From positions 124,001 to 188,000 of the forward strand of contig CAZXFW010000006.1 in assembly GCA_964640175.1 (NCBI GenBank): a DNA stretch of 64,000 nt. Reading direction: 5' to 3'. Within the stretch, counting starts at the first letter, position 1. Every line of letters starts with the position of its first letter. Below, piece after piece: positions 27,068-36,476 of this stretch. This DNA is from JACKDX01 sp964640175 (GTDB lineage Bacteria; Myxococcota_A; Polyangia; Polyangiales; GCA-016699535). Both the position numbers and the translations under genes were made by a program. A model generated the notes under the pieces. That model ran no database searches. It worked only from the letters and a program-made list of their open reading frames with translations, and was not told where the DNA came from.

Positions 27068-29956
27068 ATGATTGTCTCTGCCTTGAAGCACAGCTTGCGA
27101 CTATTGAATGCGATGCGAACACTGCGCGTTACACTAGCGCATTTAAGGCAGGTTTTTTTAGGCTTTGCGCTTCTCGGTGTAAGTGCGTGTACCCTGATAC
27201 CTGACCAAGCCAGTGATGGAGACAATGGAGCTGTTGGAAACAACGGTCCCCAGTTTGCCGCGGATTGCGGCGTTCGTTCAGACCGCATTCTGTATCAAGG
27301 GAAATGTGTGCCTATGTCGCCTACTATGCGCGTAGCCGATCCCATTTCAACCGATATCGTTCGGCGCACTACGCCTCAAGGCTCATTGCATCCTTCGCTG
27401 CTGGCTGCAGGTCACCCTGCAGATCATCCTCTGCCTGGTTGGAGGACAGGGCCACAGACCAACCCACCCAATGTGATTGATTACATTCTATGGGCGAAGA
27501 ACGTTGTGATGTTACCCGTACTTCGCCTTGAGCAAATTCGGATCGAAGAAGAAATTCGAAATTGGAAGTCAGCAAATGATCATGACGCATGGATCGCAGC
27601 ATTGCAATATGCAGCACTCGGTCGCAATCAAGCTCTCATCGACACCCAGCTCGGAACATTGTACGAGACGGCTGGCGAGAACGCCACACGGTTAAACGAT
27701 TGCTTGAGTGTGATGAAGGCGCACCAATATGCTGCGCTCGGCACGATCGAGTATGAGTATGAGCGCGCTGATCAAGCTAAGGTGCAAGCCTGTTTGGACA
27801 CGTATCTAGCAACATTGGCTGCGCTCGATGAAACGAATGAACGCTACGGTGAGCGGCATGGTGATGGCAGCCGACTTGTCGATCCAAAGCATATCGAAGA
27901 GCATGTCAATGTTGTCCTACTCGCCAAGGAAATTCTTCCTCAAGGGTTAAATGCCCACACCAACGTCGAAGACATCCAGGCGCTGCTATTGATTCGCGAA
28001 CTTCCCGCGGCAGTGATTGTACTATGGGAGGCGGTTACTGAACCGCTGATATTGGCGCAGAGCTTGTATCCGCTTGTACGTGCCAATGTACCGTCTCTTC
28101 AAGCTGCGCTTGGTTTTTTGCCACCGGTTATACTTCCCGATGGCAGCGAGGCGCGTTACTCGATTACGGGAACGCTAGGCTCGATCACGGAGCTTGCAAT
28201 CGAGGCCAAGCACAATCCCGTGACACTAGCTCAACGCTACTATCCTGATATCGACGAAGTGCTAAGAGCGAAAACCGATGCTGAGCGCGAAGCTTGGGAA
28301 CAACAAGTGGCTTCCACGATGCTTGGTGTATTTCGCCAGGCGCTTATGCAGGTGCTTCAGACCACGCGGGACAACAATCTAAAGGTGCAGCAAAGCCTTG
28401 ATTCCTTTCCCGTAAGTGAAGCTTGGTTATTAGCCCTAGCTGCCGAGGCCATGAACGCAATGTCGCTTTACGGTGGACAAGATATCGCAGGAGCAAAGCT
28501 CGGCTATCAAGCGATGCATGACCAGCTTATGGCGGAAGCACAGGCTAAAAAAGGAAGTGGTTTAGTGTCTGGACTAAGTGTGGGAGCCTCGTTCTTGTGC
28601 CTGGGTGTGTCATTCGTTGCAGGCCTTGTTGGCACTCCTGTAATGTCGTTGGTGACCTTGGGTATATGTGCCATGGCGACTGGCATTAGTGCCGTTCAAG
28701 TGGCTCTCTTGTCCCAATATGCACAAGCAACAAACCAGCTTGCATTCATGGGCTTTCGGCACGCATTGTTCCCTCCGAAGGAAGCTAGCGAGATGCAAGC
28801 TCAGACAAATCTTGCTGCTGAGCTAGCAGTGTTAGATATACTATTAATGGGCTGGGATGTGATCGGCGCGGCCCGTGCTTTGCCTGGTTCGCAGACAGAT
28901 TCCTTGGTTAAGCCAAGTCCTTCCATGGTTAACACGAGAAGCAAGGAACTAAGGCCAGCTCTGGCCTCAGCCGATTCGGCCTCAAGGACGCACATTAGAG
29001 GTTTGTTGAACACATTCGGTGTACCACAGATCACAAACATTTCAGATTCGGCGCGAAACCTTATCGACAACGTCACCACGTGGGGAGAAATTGATACCGG
29101 CGTAGTGCTGCGTGAGGGCCTGCCAACCATGAAGCTAGGCCCTGTCTCGGATGTCGGCATCACACGAACAACGACATTAGAGCATCTGGCTCAAACGCCT
29201 GTCGGATCTAAGATTATGAATGCCATCGATAACTGGGGTATGCCCCACTGGGGTTTTGTGGATAACGAGTTTGTCGATGCAGGCCTTGCCGGAGGATACC
29301 GACACGGAGGATGGAAGACCGAACGTTGGGACATCATGACAGACGCTGAACGTGCGTATGCCACGCCGCATAACGGCTCAATTGCCATTAAAAGCAACCC
29401 CGCTGCATGGGATACGCTCCTTGAAAAACAAGGAGCGCAAATTAATACGCTTGGCCACGAGCTCACACACTATCTCGATCTACTTACAGGCGCTGGACAC
29501 TCTGATCTTGCTATTGCCGGCAAGCGAATGGTGCAGCAAGAGAAGACTTGGATTCCAATCGGCAAGCGCGTCTTCATTGGTCCGGAGGCCGAACAAACAC
29601 TTCGAGAACTTGCCACAGCACGTAACGTGCCATTTTGGGAACTCTACCAAGATTTTAGGGCGTTTCTTTCCGAAATTCGCGCCTACCGGGTGAGTTATAC
29701 TCTCTATGAGGAGTTGGGTTTTTCTTGGGCGCAGGGTCGCAAAATCGACTTCGCGAGCCATACACTCGATCGATGGGTGCTCTTCGTCAAGGAAGAATTC
29801 GGCGATGGGGGTTCGTTTTATTTTGATCATACCAACATCTTTTGGGACGTCGCTTCAAACGACCCCGCAACCTTGCGACGTCTTATCCCAGATGAGCTAT
29901 GGCGTGATCCGACCAAGCCGGAGTTTTGGTTCTTGGACGGCGTCCACGCCAACTAA
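27068..29956 (+). CDS. Large lipoprotein with C-terminal zincin-like HELTH motif
   Basis: A 962-residue protein. The signal ends in ALLGVSAC (lipobox); an ATG at 27113 would give a compact 26-residue signal and is an alternative start. Residues ~120-480 are helical. A hydrophobic hairpin follows at ~497-550 (SGLSVGASFLCLGVSFVAGL and SLVTLGICAMATGISAV). The C-terminal ~300 residues contain LGHELTHYLDLLTG (residues ~795-808), a zinc metallopeptidase HEXXH motif, with a downstream YQDFRAFLSEIRAYRVSY helix that could supply the third ligand or Glu. I do not recognise the family. Layout (helical body, hydrophobic hairpin, metalloprotease end) is reminiscent of exported toxins but also of surface housekeeping proteases. 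Confidence 0.75.
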   Translation: MIVSALKHSLRLLNAMRTLRVTLAHLRQVFLGFALLGVSACTLIPDQASDGDNGAVGNNGPQFAADCGVRSDRILYQGKCVPMSPTMRVADPISTDIVRRTTPQGSLHPSLLAAGHPADHPLPGWRTGPQTNPPNVIDYILWAKNVVMLPVLRLEQIRIEEEIRNWKSANDHDAWIAALQYAALGRNQALIDTQLGTLYETAGENATRLNDCLSVMKAHQYAALGTIEYEYERADQAKVQACLDTYLATLAALDETNERYGERHGDGSRLVDPKHIEEHVNVVLLAKEILPQGLNAHTNVEDIQALLLIRELPAAVIVLWEAVTEPLILAQSLYPLVRANVPSLQAALGFLPPVILPDGSEARYSITGTLGSITELAIEAKHNPVTLAQRYYPDIDEVLRAKTDAEREAWEQQVASTMLGVFRQALMQVLQTTRDNNLKVQQSLDSFPVSEAWLLALAAEAMNAMSLYGGQDIAGAKLGYQAMHDQLMAEAQAKKGSGLVSGLSVGASFLCLGVSFVAGLVGTPVMSLVTLGICAMATGISAVQVALLSQYAQATNQLAFMGFRHALFPPKEASEMQAQTNLAAELAVLDILLMGWDVIGAARALPGSQTDSLVKPSPSMVNTRSKELRPALASADSASRTHIRGLLNTFGVPQITNISDSARNLIDNVTTWGEIDTGVVLREGLPTMKLGPVSDVGITRTTTLEHLAQTPVGSKIMNAIDNWGMPHWGFVDNEFVDAGLAGGYRHGGWKTERWDIMTDAERAYATPHNGSIAIKSNPAAWDTLLEKQGAQINTLGHELTHYLDLLTGAGHSDLAIAGKRMVQQEKTWIPIGKRVFIGPEAEQTLRELATARNVPFWELYQDFRAFLSEIRAYRVSYTLYEELGFSWAQGRKIDFASHTLDRWVLFVKEEFGDGGSFYFDHTNIFWDVASNDPATLRRLIPDELWRDPTKPEFWFLDGVHAN

Positions 29957-29982
29957 GTGGCTACAATAACCTTATCCCTAAA

Positions 29983-30008
29983 CGAACCCGGCCTTGGGTT
30001 CGAATTTT
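29983..30008 (+). terminator. Rho-independent terminator after the zincin lipoprotein gene
   Basis: A 7-bp perfect stem CGAACCC (29983-29989) / GGGTTCG (29996-30002) with a 6-nt loop, followed by AATTTT. Confidence 0.6.
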
Positions 30009-30129
30009 GCGACTAGGAAAATCGAGTTCTCCATGGTTGTGCACACACCTGGGGTGAATGGCACACATTATCCGCATTATTTTTAAGACACCAATACCAA
30101 CTACCTTGCTCTTATGCCACACTTGAGGT

Positions 30130-31560
30130 GTGGGGAATAAGCTTGGTTACGTTATTGCTTTGCTGTGCGTGCTGAGCATTGGTTGCGCAAGATCACTCAA
30201 CCTGACAGGCAAGCAGTGTCCTTGCGTCGGTGGCTACGTTTGCAATGAAGCAACCAACATCTGTGTGCCCGAAGGCACTTTGGATGCATCGACGATAGAT
30301 ACCGCGGCTTCCGATGCCGATACACCGATAGTCCCGGTTTCGCTTGCCCTCGGTTGGAGCGATCACTACGGAGAACGCAGTCATAGCTGCGTTGTATTTA
30401 GTGATGGGGGCCTTCGCTGTTGGGGGCAATCCGAGGATCGTCAATTGGGTTATGACCGCACTACCGCTCTTGGCGATGATGAGCTTCCCACGGACGAAGG
30501 TTTGGTTGAAATGAATGCGAAAGTGATCCAGGTCGCAGCTGGTGCTTATCATACCTGTGCCTTGTTGGAGGATGGCACGGTGCGCTGTTGGGGTGGCAAT
30601 AGCCTGGGTCAGCTGGGACAAGGCAATGTTTTTCCAACGCCGGAGGGTATGTTGCCCAAAAATGTCGCTCCTGTAGAGCTGGGTGAGGCAGCGACTCAAA
30701 TTGCAACAGGTGCCATGCACACCTGTGCATTGCTTCAAAGTGCCAAGGTGCGTTGTTGGGGTAAAAACGCCAGTGGCCAGCTTGGACTGGGCCACACCGA
30801 TGACTATGGCGATGAGATCGGTGAGATTCCTGCCAATCAGCCAGCACTCACATTTTCAAAAAAAGTTATACAAATCACAGCTGCTGGAAGCGAGGGAGGC
30901 GACGGCCACACGTGTGCCTTGCTTGAAGATGGGACGGTACGTTGTTGGGGTGACAACAAGCAAGGCCAGTTAGGTTACGGTCACACCGACCCGATAGGTG
31001 ATGACCCAGAGCGTTTACCCGCAGCACAAGATCCCGTCAGCGTGGGTGGCCCAGTGATAGCAATCGCCGCAGGCGATTACCGAACCTGCGCTATCTTAGA
31101 GAATAAGGGGCTGGTGTGCTGGGGCAACAACTACGGCGGGGAACTCGGTCAGGGAAACACCGATAACGTCGGAGATACCGAACTACCAAGCGAAGAAGGT
31201 TGGGTGGCTACCGGAGGCGCAGTGACAGGCGTCGCGCTCGGTCAGTATCATACCTGCGCACTGCTTGAAAACCACACCGTGCGCTGTTGGGGTGGAAATT
31301 ACTTTGGCCAGCTAGGCTGGGGTGACACAAACGATTTCGGTAGTGCAGCCCACGAAACTCCGTTAGATAGAGAACCGGTTAATATTGGAGCGCCCGTGAT
31401 GGATTTGGCTGCAGGGTATCTACATACGTGTGCATTACTCGACGATCACACCGTGCGCTGCTGGGGTGGCAACAATGCCGGTGAATTGGGTTACGGAAAC
31501 ACCGACGCGATAGGCGATAACGAATTGCCGTATCAAGCTGGTCCGGTATCGCTGCAATGA
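30130..31560 (+). CDS. RCC1-repeat (seven-bladed propeller) lipoprotein
   Basis: A 476-residue lipoprotein; GTG start, signal ending in CVLSIGC. After a short Cys-rich linker (CPCVGGYVCNEATNICVP) and a Thr/Ala/Asp spacer come seven RCC1-type repeats, each with a HTCALLEDGTVRCWGGN-like core followed by GQLGxGxTD. Seven repeats make one closed beta-propeller. Two Cys per repeat suggest disulfides, as expected for a surface protein. Such lipoproteins are abundant in myxobacteria; a partner is unknown. DNA repeats of ~150-170 bp result from the protein repeats. Confidence 0.92.
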   Translation: MGNKLGYVIALLCVLSIGCARSLNLTGKQCPCVGGYVCNEATNICVPEGTLDASTIDTAASDADTPIVPVSLALGWSDHYGERSHSCVVFSDGGLRCWGQSEDRQLGYDRTTALGDDELPTDEGLVEMNAKVIQVAAGAYHTCALLEDGTVRCWGGNSLGQLGQGNVFPTPEGMLPKNVAPVELGEAATQIATGAMHTCALLQSAKVRCWGKNASGQLGLGHTDDYGDEIGEIPANQPALTFSKKVIQITAAGSEGGDGHTCALLEDGTVRCWGDNKQGQLGYGHTDPIGDDPERLPAAQDPVSVGGPVIAIAAGDYRTCAILENKGLVCWGNNYGGELGQGNTDNVGDTELPSEEGWVATGGAVTGVALGQYHTCALLENHTVRCWGGNYFGQLGWGDTNDFGSAAHETPLDREPVNIGAPVMDLAAGYLHTCALLDDHTVRCWGGNNAGELGYGNTDAIGDNELPYQAGPVSLQ

Positions 31561-31578
31561 ACACTCACCTCTGAGTGT
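31561..31578 (+). terminator. Hairpin immediately after the RCC1 gene
   Basis: ACACTCA / TGAGTGT stem of 7 bp with a CCTC loop, directly after the TGA. It is followed by GTTCGTTCC rather than a clean T-run, so terminator function is uncertain. Confidence 0.35.
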
Positions 31579-31739
31579 GTTCGTTCCTACTGAAAGTAAA
31601 TAAGGTGTCCCTGGATTACCTGCATTAGCCAGACCCAGGAGCCCGAACGGTGGTGTGCCAACCTGTGCCAGTAGGTCTATGAAGATTCGCAGAATCATTG
31701 GTAAATTGACTGGCATAAGACTTGCTATAGAAGAAACCT

Positions 31740-32327
31740 ATGAAACCTTTTCTTCTTTTGATTCTTGGTATCTTTATGTTAAACGGCTGCGATGATGGCG
31801 GTGACTCCACATCAAAGGCCCTGGCGGATCTTCAAACGGCTGAAGCCACTTGGGAGGCATTGCCTGCTTCGCAGCAAGCGACGTACTGCTTTGAAGAATA
31901 CTACACGTTCTTTTCGGGAAGCACAGAACGTCTCGTAACATTGGTGGAAAATGACACGGTCACAGAGCTCCATTACGATCGCACAGAGCGATACGTTGAC
32001 GGCGAGCAGGTAGAGCCCCCACAAGTCGTTGACACATGGATTGAACACGACTCGGAAGTTGGAAGCCACAGTAAGCCTGCGCGAACTATCGAGGAAATTT
32101 TCTCAACATGCCGTGAGATCATTCTCGATGCAAACCAACAACTTGGCAAAGACAGCACTGCCTCTGTGGAAGTGGATGAACGTGGCATGCTGATAAGCTG
32201 CATGCGAGAGCGAGCAAATTGTCAAGACGACTGTAGCGTGGGCGTCAGTCTGCGTGGCGTTGCCGGAACGGACAGATCCACCCTTACCTTCGGAGAGGAT
32301 GCGTGCCAAGCGTTGCTCGAAAACTAA
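31740..32327 (+). CDS. Small lipoprotein, possibly DUF6174-like
   Basis: A 195-residue protein with a strong lipoprotein signal (LLLILGIFMLNGC). The mature part has ATYCFEEYYTFFSGS and a beta-rich repeat of short strands ending RTIEEIFSTC, resembling DUF6174 proteins (Y-x-Y start, then a T-x-x-x-x-F segment); this resemblance is by eye. Several Cys near the C-terminus (SCMRERANCQDDC) may be disulfide-bonded. Function unknown. Confidence 0.75.
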   Translation: MKPFLLLILGIFMLNGCDDGGDSTSKALADLQTAEATWEALPASQQATYCFEEYYTFFSGSTERLVTLVENDTVTELHYDRTERYVDGEQVEPPQVVDTWIEHDSEVGSHSKPARTIEEIFSTCREIILDANQQLGKDSTASVEVDERGMLISCMRERANCQDDCSVGVSLRGVAGTDRSTLTFGEDACQALLEN

Positions 32328-32348
32328 GCAACGACGTGGTGAACGAGA

Positions 32349-32383
32349 AATAAAACGCAACGCGCTGCATGCAGCGCGTTGCG
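32349..32383 (-). terminator. Rho-independent terminator of rnpB
   Basis: A perfect 14+14 bp palindrome (CGCAACGCGCTGCA / TGCAGCGCGTTGCG, 32356-32383). Read on the minus strand it is followed by TTTTATTT. It directly follows the 3' end of RNase P RNA. Confidence 0.85.
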
Positions 32384-32757
32384 GTTGAAGGATCCGTAAG
32401 CCGAGTTCTGTGTCTGCGCTTGTCACCAAGGCACAGCTAGAGATCATTCATCTAGGCTACGCGTCACCGCGCAGCTCAAGCGGTGTGACCCGAAAGCTCG
32501 AACGGGCCGCTCTCAAACGCTTTCCTATTCCACCTTGCTTCGGATGGGGTTTACCGTGCGACCCACGTTACCGCAGGCCCGGTGAGCTCTTACCTCACCC
32601 TTTCACCCTTACCCCGCCATAGGACGAGGCGGTTTGCTTTCTGTGGCACTTTCCCGGGATCACTCCCCCCAGCCATTAACTGGCATCCTGCCCTGCGAAG
32701 CTCGGACTTTCCTCCTGTTTACAAAGAAACGGGCGACCTCTTGGATCGCTTCAACCG
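32383..32757 (-). ncRNA. rnpB: RNase P RNA (class A)
   Basis: The minus strand carries the conserved signatures in order: a P1 5' strand (GGTTGAAG), GAGGAAAGTCCGAGC (P3/P4 region), GGCAGGATGCCAGTTAATGG, GGGTGAAAGGGTGAGGTAAG, GTAAACCCCATCCGAAGCAA, and the 3' AACTCGGCTTACGGATCC. P1 pairs: GGTTGAAG-C-GATCC at the 5' end with GGATCCTTCAACC at the 3' end. It is the catalytic RNA that processes pre-tRNA 5' ends. Ends are placed by P1 and may be off by a few bases. Open frames across it (e.g. 32582-33745 on +) are spurious. Confidence 0.95.
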
Positions 32758-32812
32758 GTGTATAGATACGGACTTCAAGCCGTACACGCAAGTGCTAACG
32801 AATGCCAAAGCC

Positions 32813-34273
32813 TCAAAACCACCATTTCAACAGTCGACGAGCCCAGCGGTAGACCCGTTCGGAATAAGGGAATGCATAGGGCAAGCGTTTGAGGGGAATA
32901 CGGTCGTAGTTGATGTGTCTGAGTTCACACATGCTGCGCAATCCTTCTTTGCCATGCACACGACCGTATCCGCTTTGTTTGACCCCGCCAAATGGCACTT
33001 CAGGGCATGCATGTGCCTCAAGCACACTGTTGATCATCACAACTCCCGATTGTACACGCTCTGCCAAATGTTTTGCTTTTGTCCGATTTTTGGAAAACAC
33101 ATAGTTGATCAAGCCAAGCTCAGAGTCATTGGTCATCGCCAACGCGTCTTCGTCACTTTGGACACGCATAACCGGCACAATGGGGCCAAAAATTTCCTCA
33201 CGCATGACACGCATGTCCTGTGTGCAATCCGCCAACACCGTAGGCTCAAAAAACATCCCTTGCCCTGGCAGTCTCTGGCCCCCCGTACACACACGCGCCC
33301 CTTGCGCTACGGCATCTTGAATCAAGGTTTCAGCCACCTCGAGTTGTCTTGGAAAAATGATTGCGCCCACATCCACTTCGCCAGAAGCGGGATCGCCTTG
33401 TCTCAGGCTTTGTGTCAGCGCCACCACGCGCTGAAGCACTGGCTCATACACCGAAGCGTGCGCGTACACACGTTCCACGCTCATGCATATCTGGCCACTG
33501 TTAGCAAACCCGCCAAACACGATGGCCTGCGAAGCTTGCTCCACATCAGCATCGTCGCACACGATAGCTGCCGCTTTACCACCCAGTTCGAGTGTGCAGG
33601 GAATCAGTCGCTCGGCACACGCTACGGCCACTTTCTTTCCCCCAGCTACCGAACCAGTAAACACCACCTTATTGACGCCACTCTCTATCAACGCAGCGCC
33701 TGTATGGGCATCACCACTTACCACTTGAAAAAGATCCGGCATTAGCCCTGCCCGATCATAAAGTTCCTTGATTTTCAATCCCACAAGCGGCGTGATTTCG
33801 CTGGGCTTGAGCACCACCGCATTGCCTGCAAGGAGCCCTGCCACCACATCCCCCATTGGAATGACAAATGGATAGTTCCACGGGGAAATCACCGCAACGA
33901 CACCCATTGGCGCGTAATACCGATAGCCTGCGCGGTGCTTAAGCATATGTAACGGAATCTGTTCAGACGCCAACCATTGAGGCGCTTTCTTGCAAAGGTG
34001 CGTGATCAAATCCGTTGAAGCCATGACTTCATGAACCAACGCCTCCATGCGCGGCTTGCCACATTCCCTGCAAAGCAAATCGACGATTTCATCGGCGGAC
34101 TGAACAATGACATCACGAAAGCGAAGCAGCGTTCGACAGCGGCTATGAATATCCAACTCAGCCCATGACGGCTGCGCCGCACGCGCAGCCTGCACAGCAG
34201 CGCTCACTTCCGCCTGGCCTAGAATGCCGACTTCCCCCAACCACACACCGGTGGCGGGGGAACGGCTTACCAT
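32813..34273 (-). CDS. NAD(P)-dependent aldehyde dehydrogenase
   Basis: A 486-residue ALDH-superfamily enzyme that oxidises an aldehyde to a carboxylate. Seen: APMGVVAVISPWNYPF, LKPSEITPLV, FTGSVAGGKKVA, catalytic Glu in LELGGKAAAIV, catalytic Cys in NSGQICMSVERVY, and EEIFGPIVPV. The frame continues to a TTG at 34291 next to the upstream stop, so the start could be TTG 34291 or ATG 34273. The C-terminus ends in a basic/aromatic tail (RWARRLLKWWF), possibly membrane associated. It is downstream of the MerR and sigma-like genes in one operon. Substrate not evident. Confidence 0.9.
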   Translation of the reverse strand: MVSRSPATGVWLGEVGILGQAEVSAAVQAARAAQPSWAELDIHSRCRTLLRFRDVIVQSADEIVDLLCRECGKPRMEALVHEVMASTDLITHLCKKAPQWLASEQIPLHMLKHRAGYRYYAPMGVVAVISPWNYPFVIPMGDVVAGLLAGNAVVLKPSEITPLVGLKIKELYDRAGLMPDLFQVVSGDAHTGAALIESGVNKVVFTGSVAGGKKVAVACAERLIPCTLELGGKAAAIVCDDADVEQASQAIVFGGFANSGQICMSVERVYAHASVYEPVLQRVVALTQSLRQGDPASGEVDVGAIIFPRQLEVAETLIQDAVAQGARVCTGGQRLPGQGMFFEPTVLADCTQDMRVMREEIFGPIVPVMRVQSDEDALAMTNDSELGLINYVFSKNRTKAKHLAERVQSGVVMINSVLEAHACPEVPFGGVKQSGYGRVHGKEGLRSMCELRHINYDRIPLKRLPYAFPYSERVYRWARRLLKWWF

Positions 34274-34291
34274 CCGTTTAGCTTCTGACAA

Positions 34292-34846
34292 CTAGCTCAC
34301 GTAATCTTTGAGTCGATCGACATGTCGATGGCCCTGGAGCTTCGATAGGCCTTGTGTTTCCACCTGACGCACCCGCTCTCGCGTAAGGTTCATGATCTCT
34401 CCCACCTCTTCAAGGGTAATGCCACCGCGATCCGCAATATCCAACGCGCAGGTTTCTGTCATCTCCCATACTTCAAGATCTGGAAAATTCACTTTGATCG
34501 AGCCGCGCACTGGGTGGATATCCAAATACAAATGGTATTTACAAGACACATAGGGACAAGGCCGCTCCGTGCTTGCACATTCAGCACGGGTCACTGGCTT
34601 CCAATAGTCCATTTCAGGATAAAGCACTCGACCCTGATTCAGCTCCGTCTTGCTCAAGCGACGAATTGAAATCGTCCTTGCACGCGTACGTGCACGACGT
34701 TTTCTCCGACCACGCCGTTCTGGTTCGGGCTCAGCCGATGGATTGGGATCCACCGCCAGCGCCAAAGAACCATAGGTTAAAGGCTCATCGACGGTTTGCT
34801 CCGGTGCTTCTGCCTCGGTGCCAGTTGTCGTTTTATCTTTCTCCAT
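34292..34846 (-). CDS. Sigma-70 region 4-like DNA-binding protein
   Basis: A ~184-residue protein. The N-terminal half is charged and low complexity (RRGRRKRRARTRAR). A Cys cluster follows (CASTERPCPYVSCKYHLYLD). The C-terminal half ends in a sigma region 4 helix-turn-helix (ITLEEVGEIMNLTRERVRQVE), which in sigma factors contacts the -35 box. It lacks sigma regions 2 and 3, so it is probably a regulator. Start chosen at ATG 34846 (GGGAGGGAAA before it) rather than 34876. It overlaps no gene but sits between MerR and the aldehyde dehydrogenase. Confidence 0.8.
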   Translation of the reverse strand: MEKDKTTTGTEAEAPEQTVDEPLTYGSLALAVDPNPSAEPEPERRGRRKRRARTRARTISIRRLSKTELNQGRVLYPEMDYWKPVTRAECASTERPCPYVSCKYHLYLDIHPVRGSIKVNFPDLEVWEMTETCALDIADRGGITLEEVGEIMNLTRERVRQVETQGLSKLQGHRHVDRLKDYVS

Positions 34847-34872
34847 TTTCCCTCCCTGTTTCCCCACACCCT

Positions 34873-35391
34873 TCACACCGCCGCACGCGCCATTCGCGCT
34901 TGCATCGACAAGCGCTGCTCAATGGATCGCAGTTTGGCGACCAACTCTTCTGCAATGGACTGCACTTCGCTCACTGAGCGCGCGGCAATGGCATCTCTCG
35001 GCGCGCCCGAACCTTCGGTGCCTACCGCATCGACAATGTGAGTTAACACTCGCTCCAGCTGTCGACTGAGCACATCGATTTCACCCCGCAAAAACAAAAA
35101 CTCGCGCTGGATTTCTTCAATGGTGAACCCCTGCGCCATCAGTTGGCGAATCCAATCGATCTGTCGCACTACCGTTGCCGGATAAAATCCCTGCGAACCT
35201 TGGTGCTTGCCCTTGCGACCGACACGAACGCTGCGCGGCAATAAACCTAGCTGCACGTATTTGCGAAATGTCGCTTCGGTGAGCCGCTCTCCCCGCCCAG
35301 TAAACGCAGCAATGATTTGCTGAACGGTCATCCCACGGGCGTGAGCGCGCTCTAACTTATCAAAATCCGTGGTTTCTGCGGTGTTTCCCAT
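34873..35391 (-). CDS. MerR-family transcriptional regulator
   Basis: A 172-residue MerR-type regulator. The HTH/wing is MTVQQIIAAFTG...LTEATFRKYVQLGLLPRS, with GRKGKHQGSQGFYPATVVRQIDWI as the wing and second helix (as in FRYY/GYR-type MerR wings), then a coiled-coil dimerisation region (EIQREFLFLRGEIDVLSRQL) and a C-terminal helix. No effector-binding domain is obvious. It leads the MerR-sigma4-ALDH operon and may repress or activate it. Confidence 0.85.
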   Translation of the reverse strand: MGNTAETTDFDKLERAHARGMTVQQIIAAFTGRGERLTEATFRKYVQLGLLPRSVRVGRKGKHQGSQGFYPATVVRQIDWIRQLMAQGFTIEEIQREFLFLRGEIDVLSRQLERVLTHIVDAVGTEGSGAPRDAIAARSVSEVQSIAEELVAKLRSIEQRLSMQARMARAAV

Positions 35392-35420
35392 TAAAGGAAT
35401 CTAATGACTAACTGCTTATC

Positions 35421-35450
35421 AATGTATTCTAATCAATAGAACTGTGTCAA
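35421..35450 (-). promoter_or_regulatory. Candidate sigma70 promoter for the MerR operon
   Basis: On the minus strand a perfect TTGACA (35450-35445) is followed after 18 nt by TACATT (35426-35421), ~30 bp upstream of the MerR start. Confidence 0.5.
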
Positions 35451-35627
35451 CACGTAATTTGAAATTTCTGAGATAGCCTTGTAATTGGCTTCGTTTTGAC
35501 TTTGATGGCTAGTAGGCTATTTACCTACATGTGTGCATAGCCATCGGATCTGGTCAAAAAAACTGCAATCTGGCAGATCGTATGCAGCTTTTTCCGATCT
35601 CCAGGACTTGGTTGTTAGAACCTAGTC

Positions 35628-36476
35628 ATGGACTATCGGGGCTGGAAACGATTCCGGAAAAACAAAGGAGCAATACTGGGAGCTGTCTTGGTGGGGTGCG
35701 TGAGCGTGCTTGCGTTCGCCGGACCGTGGTTTGCGCCGTTTGACCCTAACCATCAATTTCGGGACCAAGCGCTGAACGATCAGGGCATCCCTGTAGGTCC
35801 CAACGCTATGTTTTTGCTGGGAGCCGATTCTATCGGACGTGATGAACTTTCGAGGCTGCTTTATGGAGGCAAGGTGTCCATGCAGGTGGCATTCTTTGCA
35901 ACCGCGTTGGCCACAGTGATCGGATTACTTGTGGGAGTGTTAGCGGGCTATTTTGGAGGCGTCGTCGATACGGTGAGCATGCGCAGTGTCGATGTGCTTA
36001 TTTCACTGCCTTTCCTTATCCTTGTCATTGCGATTAAGCGAGTGATTGCGAAACCGGATTTATGGACGTTGTATGTCTTATTGGGAGGATTGTCGTGGAC
36101 CACGTTGGCGCGGATTGTGCGAGCTCAAACCATGCAAATCCGCGAACAAGATTTCATTACAGCTACGCGAGCACTTGGGCTTTCCTCGATGCGTACGCTA
36201 CTCCGCCATGTGATTCCGAATGTCCTCGGCCCAACCATTGTCGTAGCAACCACCATGGTGGCGCAGATGATCATTGTGGAATCTGCCATGTCGTTTCTTG
36301 GGCTTGGTGTCGAGCCACCTCAGGCAAGCTGGGGCTCGATGTTGCATGATGCCCAAGAAATGATGGCTCACTTTCCTCGGTTGGTGGTGTACCCAGGTGT
36401 ACTGATCTTAGCGACCGTGTTTGGGTTTAACCTGCTCGGAGAGGGCTTACGGGATGCGTTTGATCCTAAGAGCTAG
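35628..36476 (+). CDS. ABC transporter permease, OppC/DppC type
   Basis: A 282-residue inner-membrane subunit of a peptide/nickel-type ABC importer. It has the N-terminal RKNKGAILGAVLVGCVSVLA segment of DppC proteins, then FLLGADSIGRDELSRLLYGG and the EAA loop (ALGLSSMRTLLRHVIPNVLG) that contacts the ATPase. Multiple transmembrane helices are evident. It overlaps the binding-protein gene by 23 bp. The operon order is DppC, binding protein, DppB; no ATPase gene (DppD/DppF) is present in the window. Confidence 0.92.
   Translation: MDYRGWKRFRKNKGAILGAVLVGCVSVLAFAGPWFAPFDPNHQFRDQALNDQGIPVGPNAMFLLGADSIGRDELSRLLYGGKVSMQVAFFATALATVIGLLVGVLAGYFGGVVDTVSMRSVDVLISLPFLILVIAIKRVIAKPDLWTLYVLLGGLSWTTLARIVRAQTMQIREQDFITATRALGLSSMRTLLRHVIPNVLGPTIVVATTMVAQMIIVESAMSFLGLGVEPPQASWGSMLHDAQEMMAHFPRLVVYPGVLILATVFGFNLLGEGLRDAFDPKS

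Noticed and set aside
30400..31550. Regular ~150-170 bp DNA periodicity that might suggest a repeat array
   Set aside because: It is explained by the seven RCC1 protein repeats; no identical direct repeats with unique spacers, so not CRISPR.
32582..33745. 387-codon plus-strand open frame
   Set aside because: It is antisense to rnpB and to a clear aldehyde dehydrogenase, with no recognisable protein sequence.
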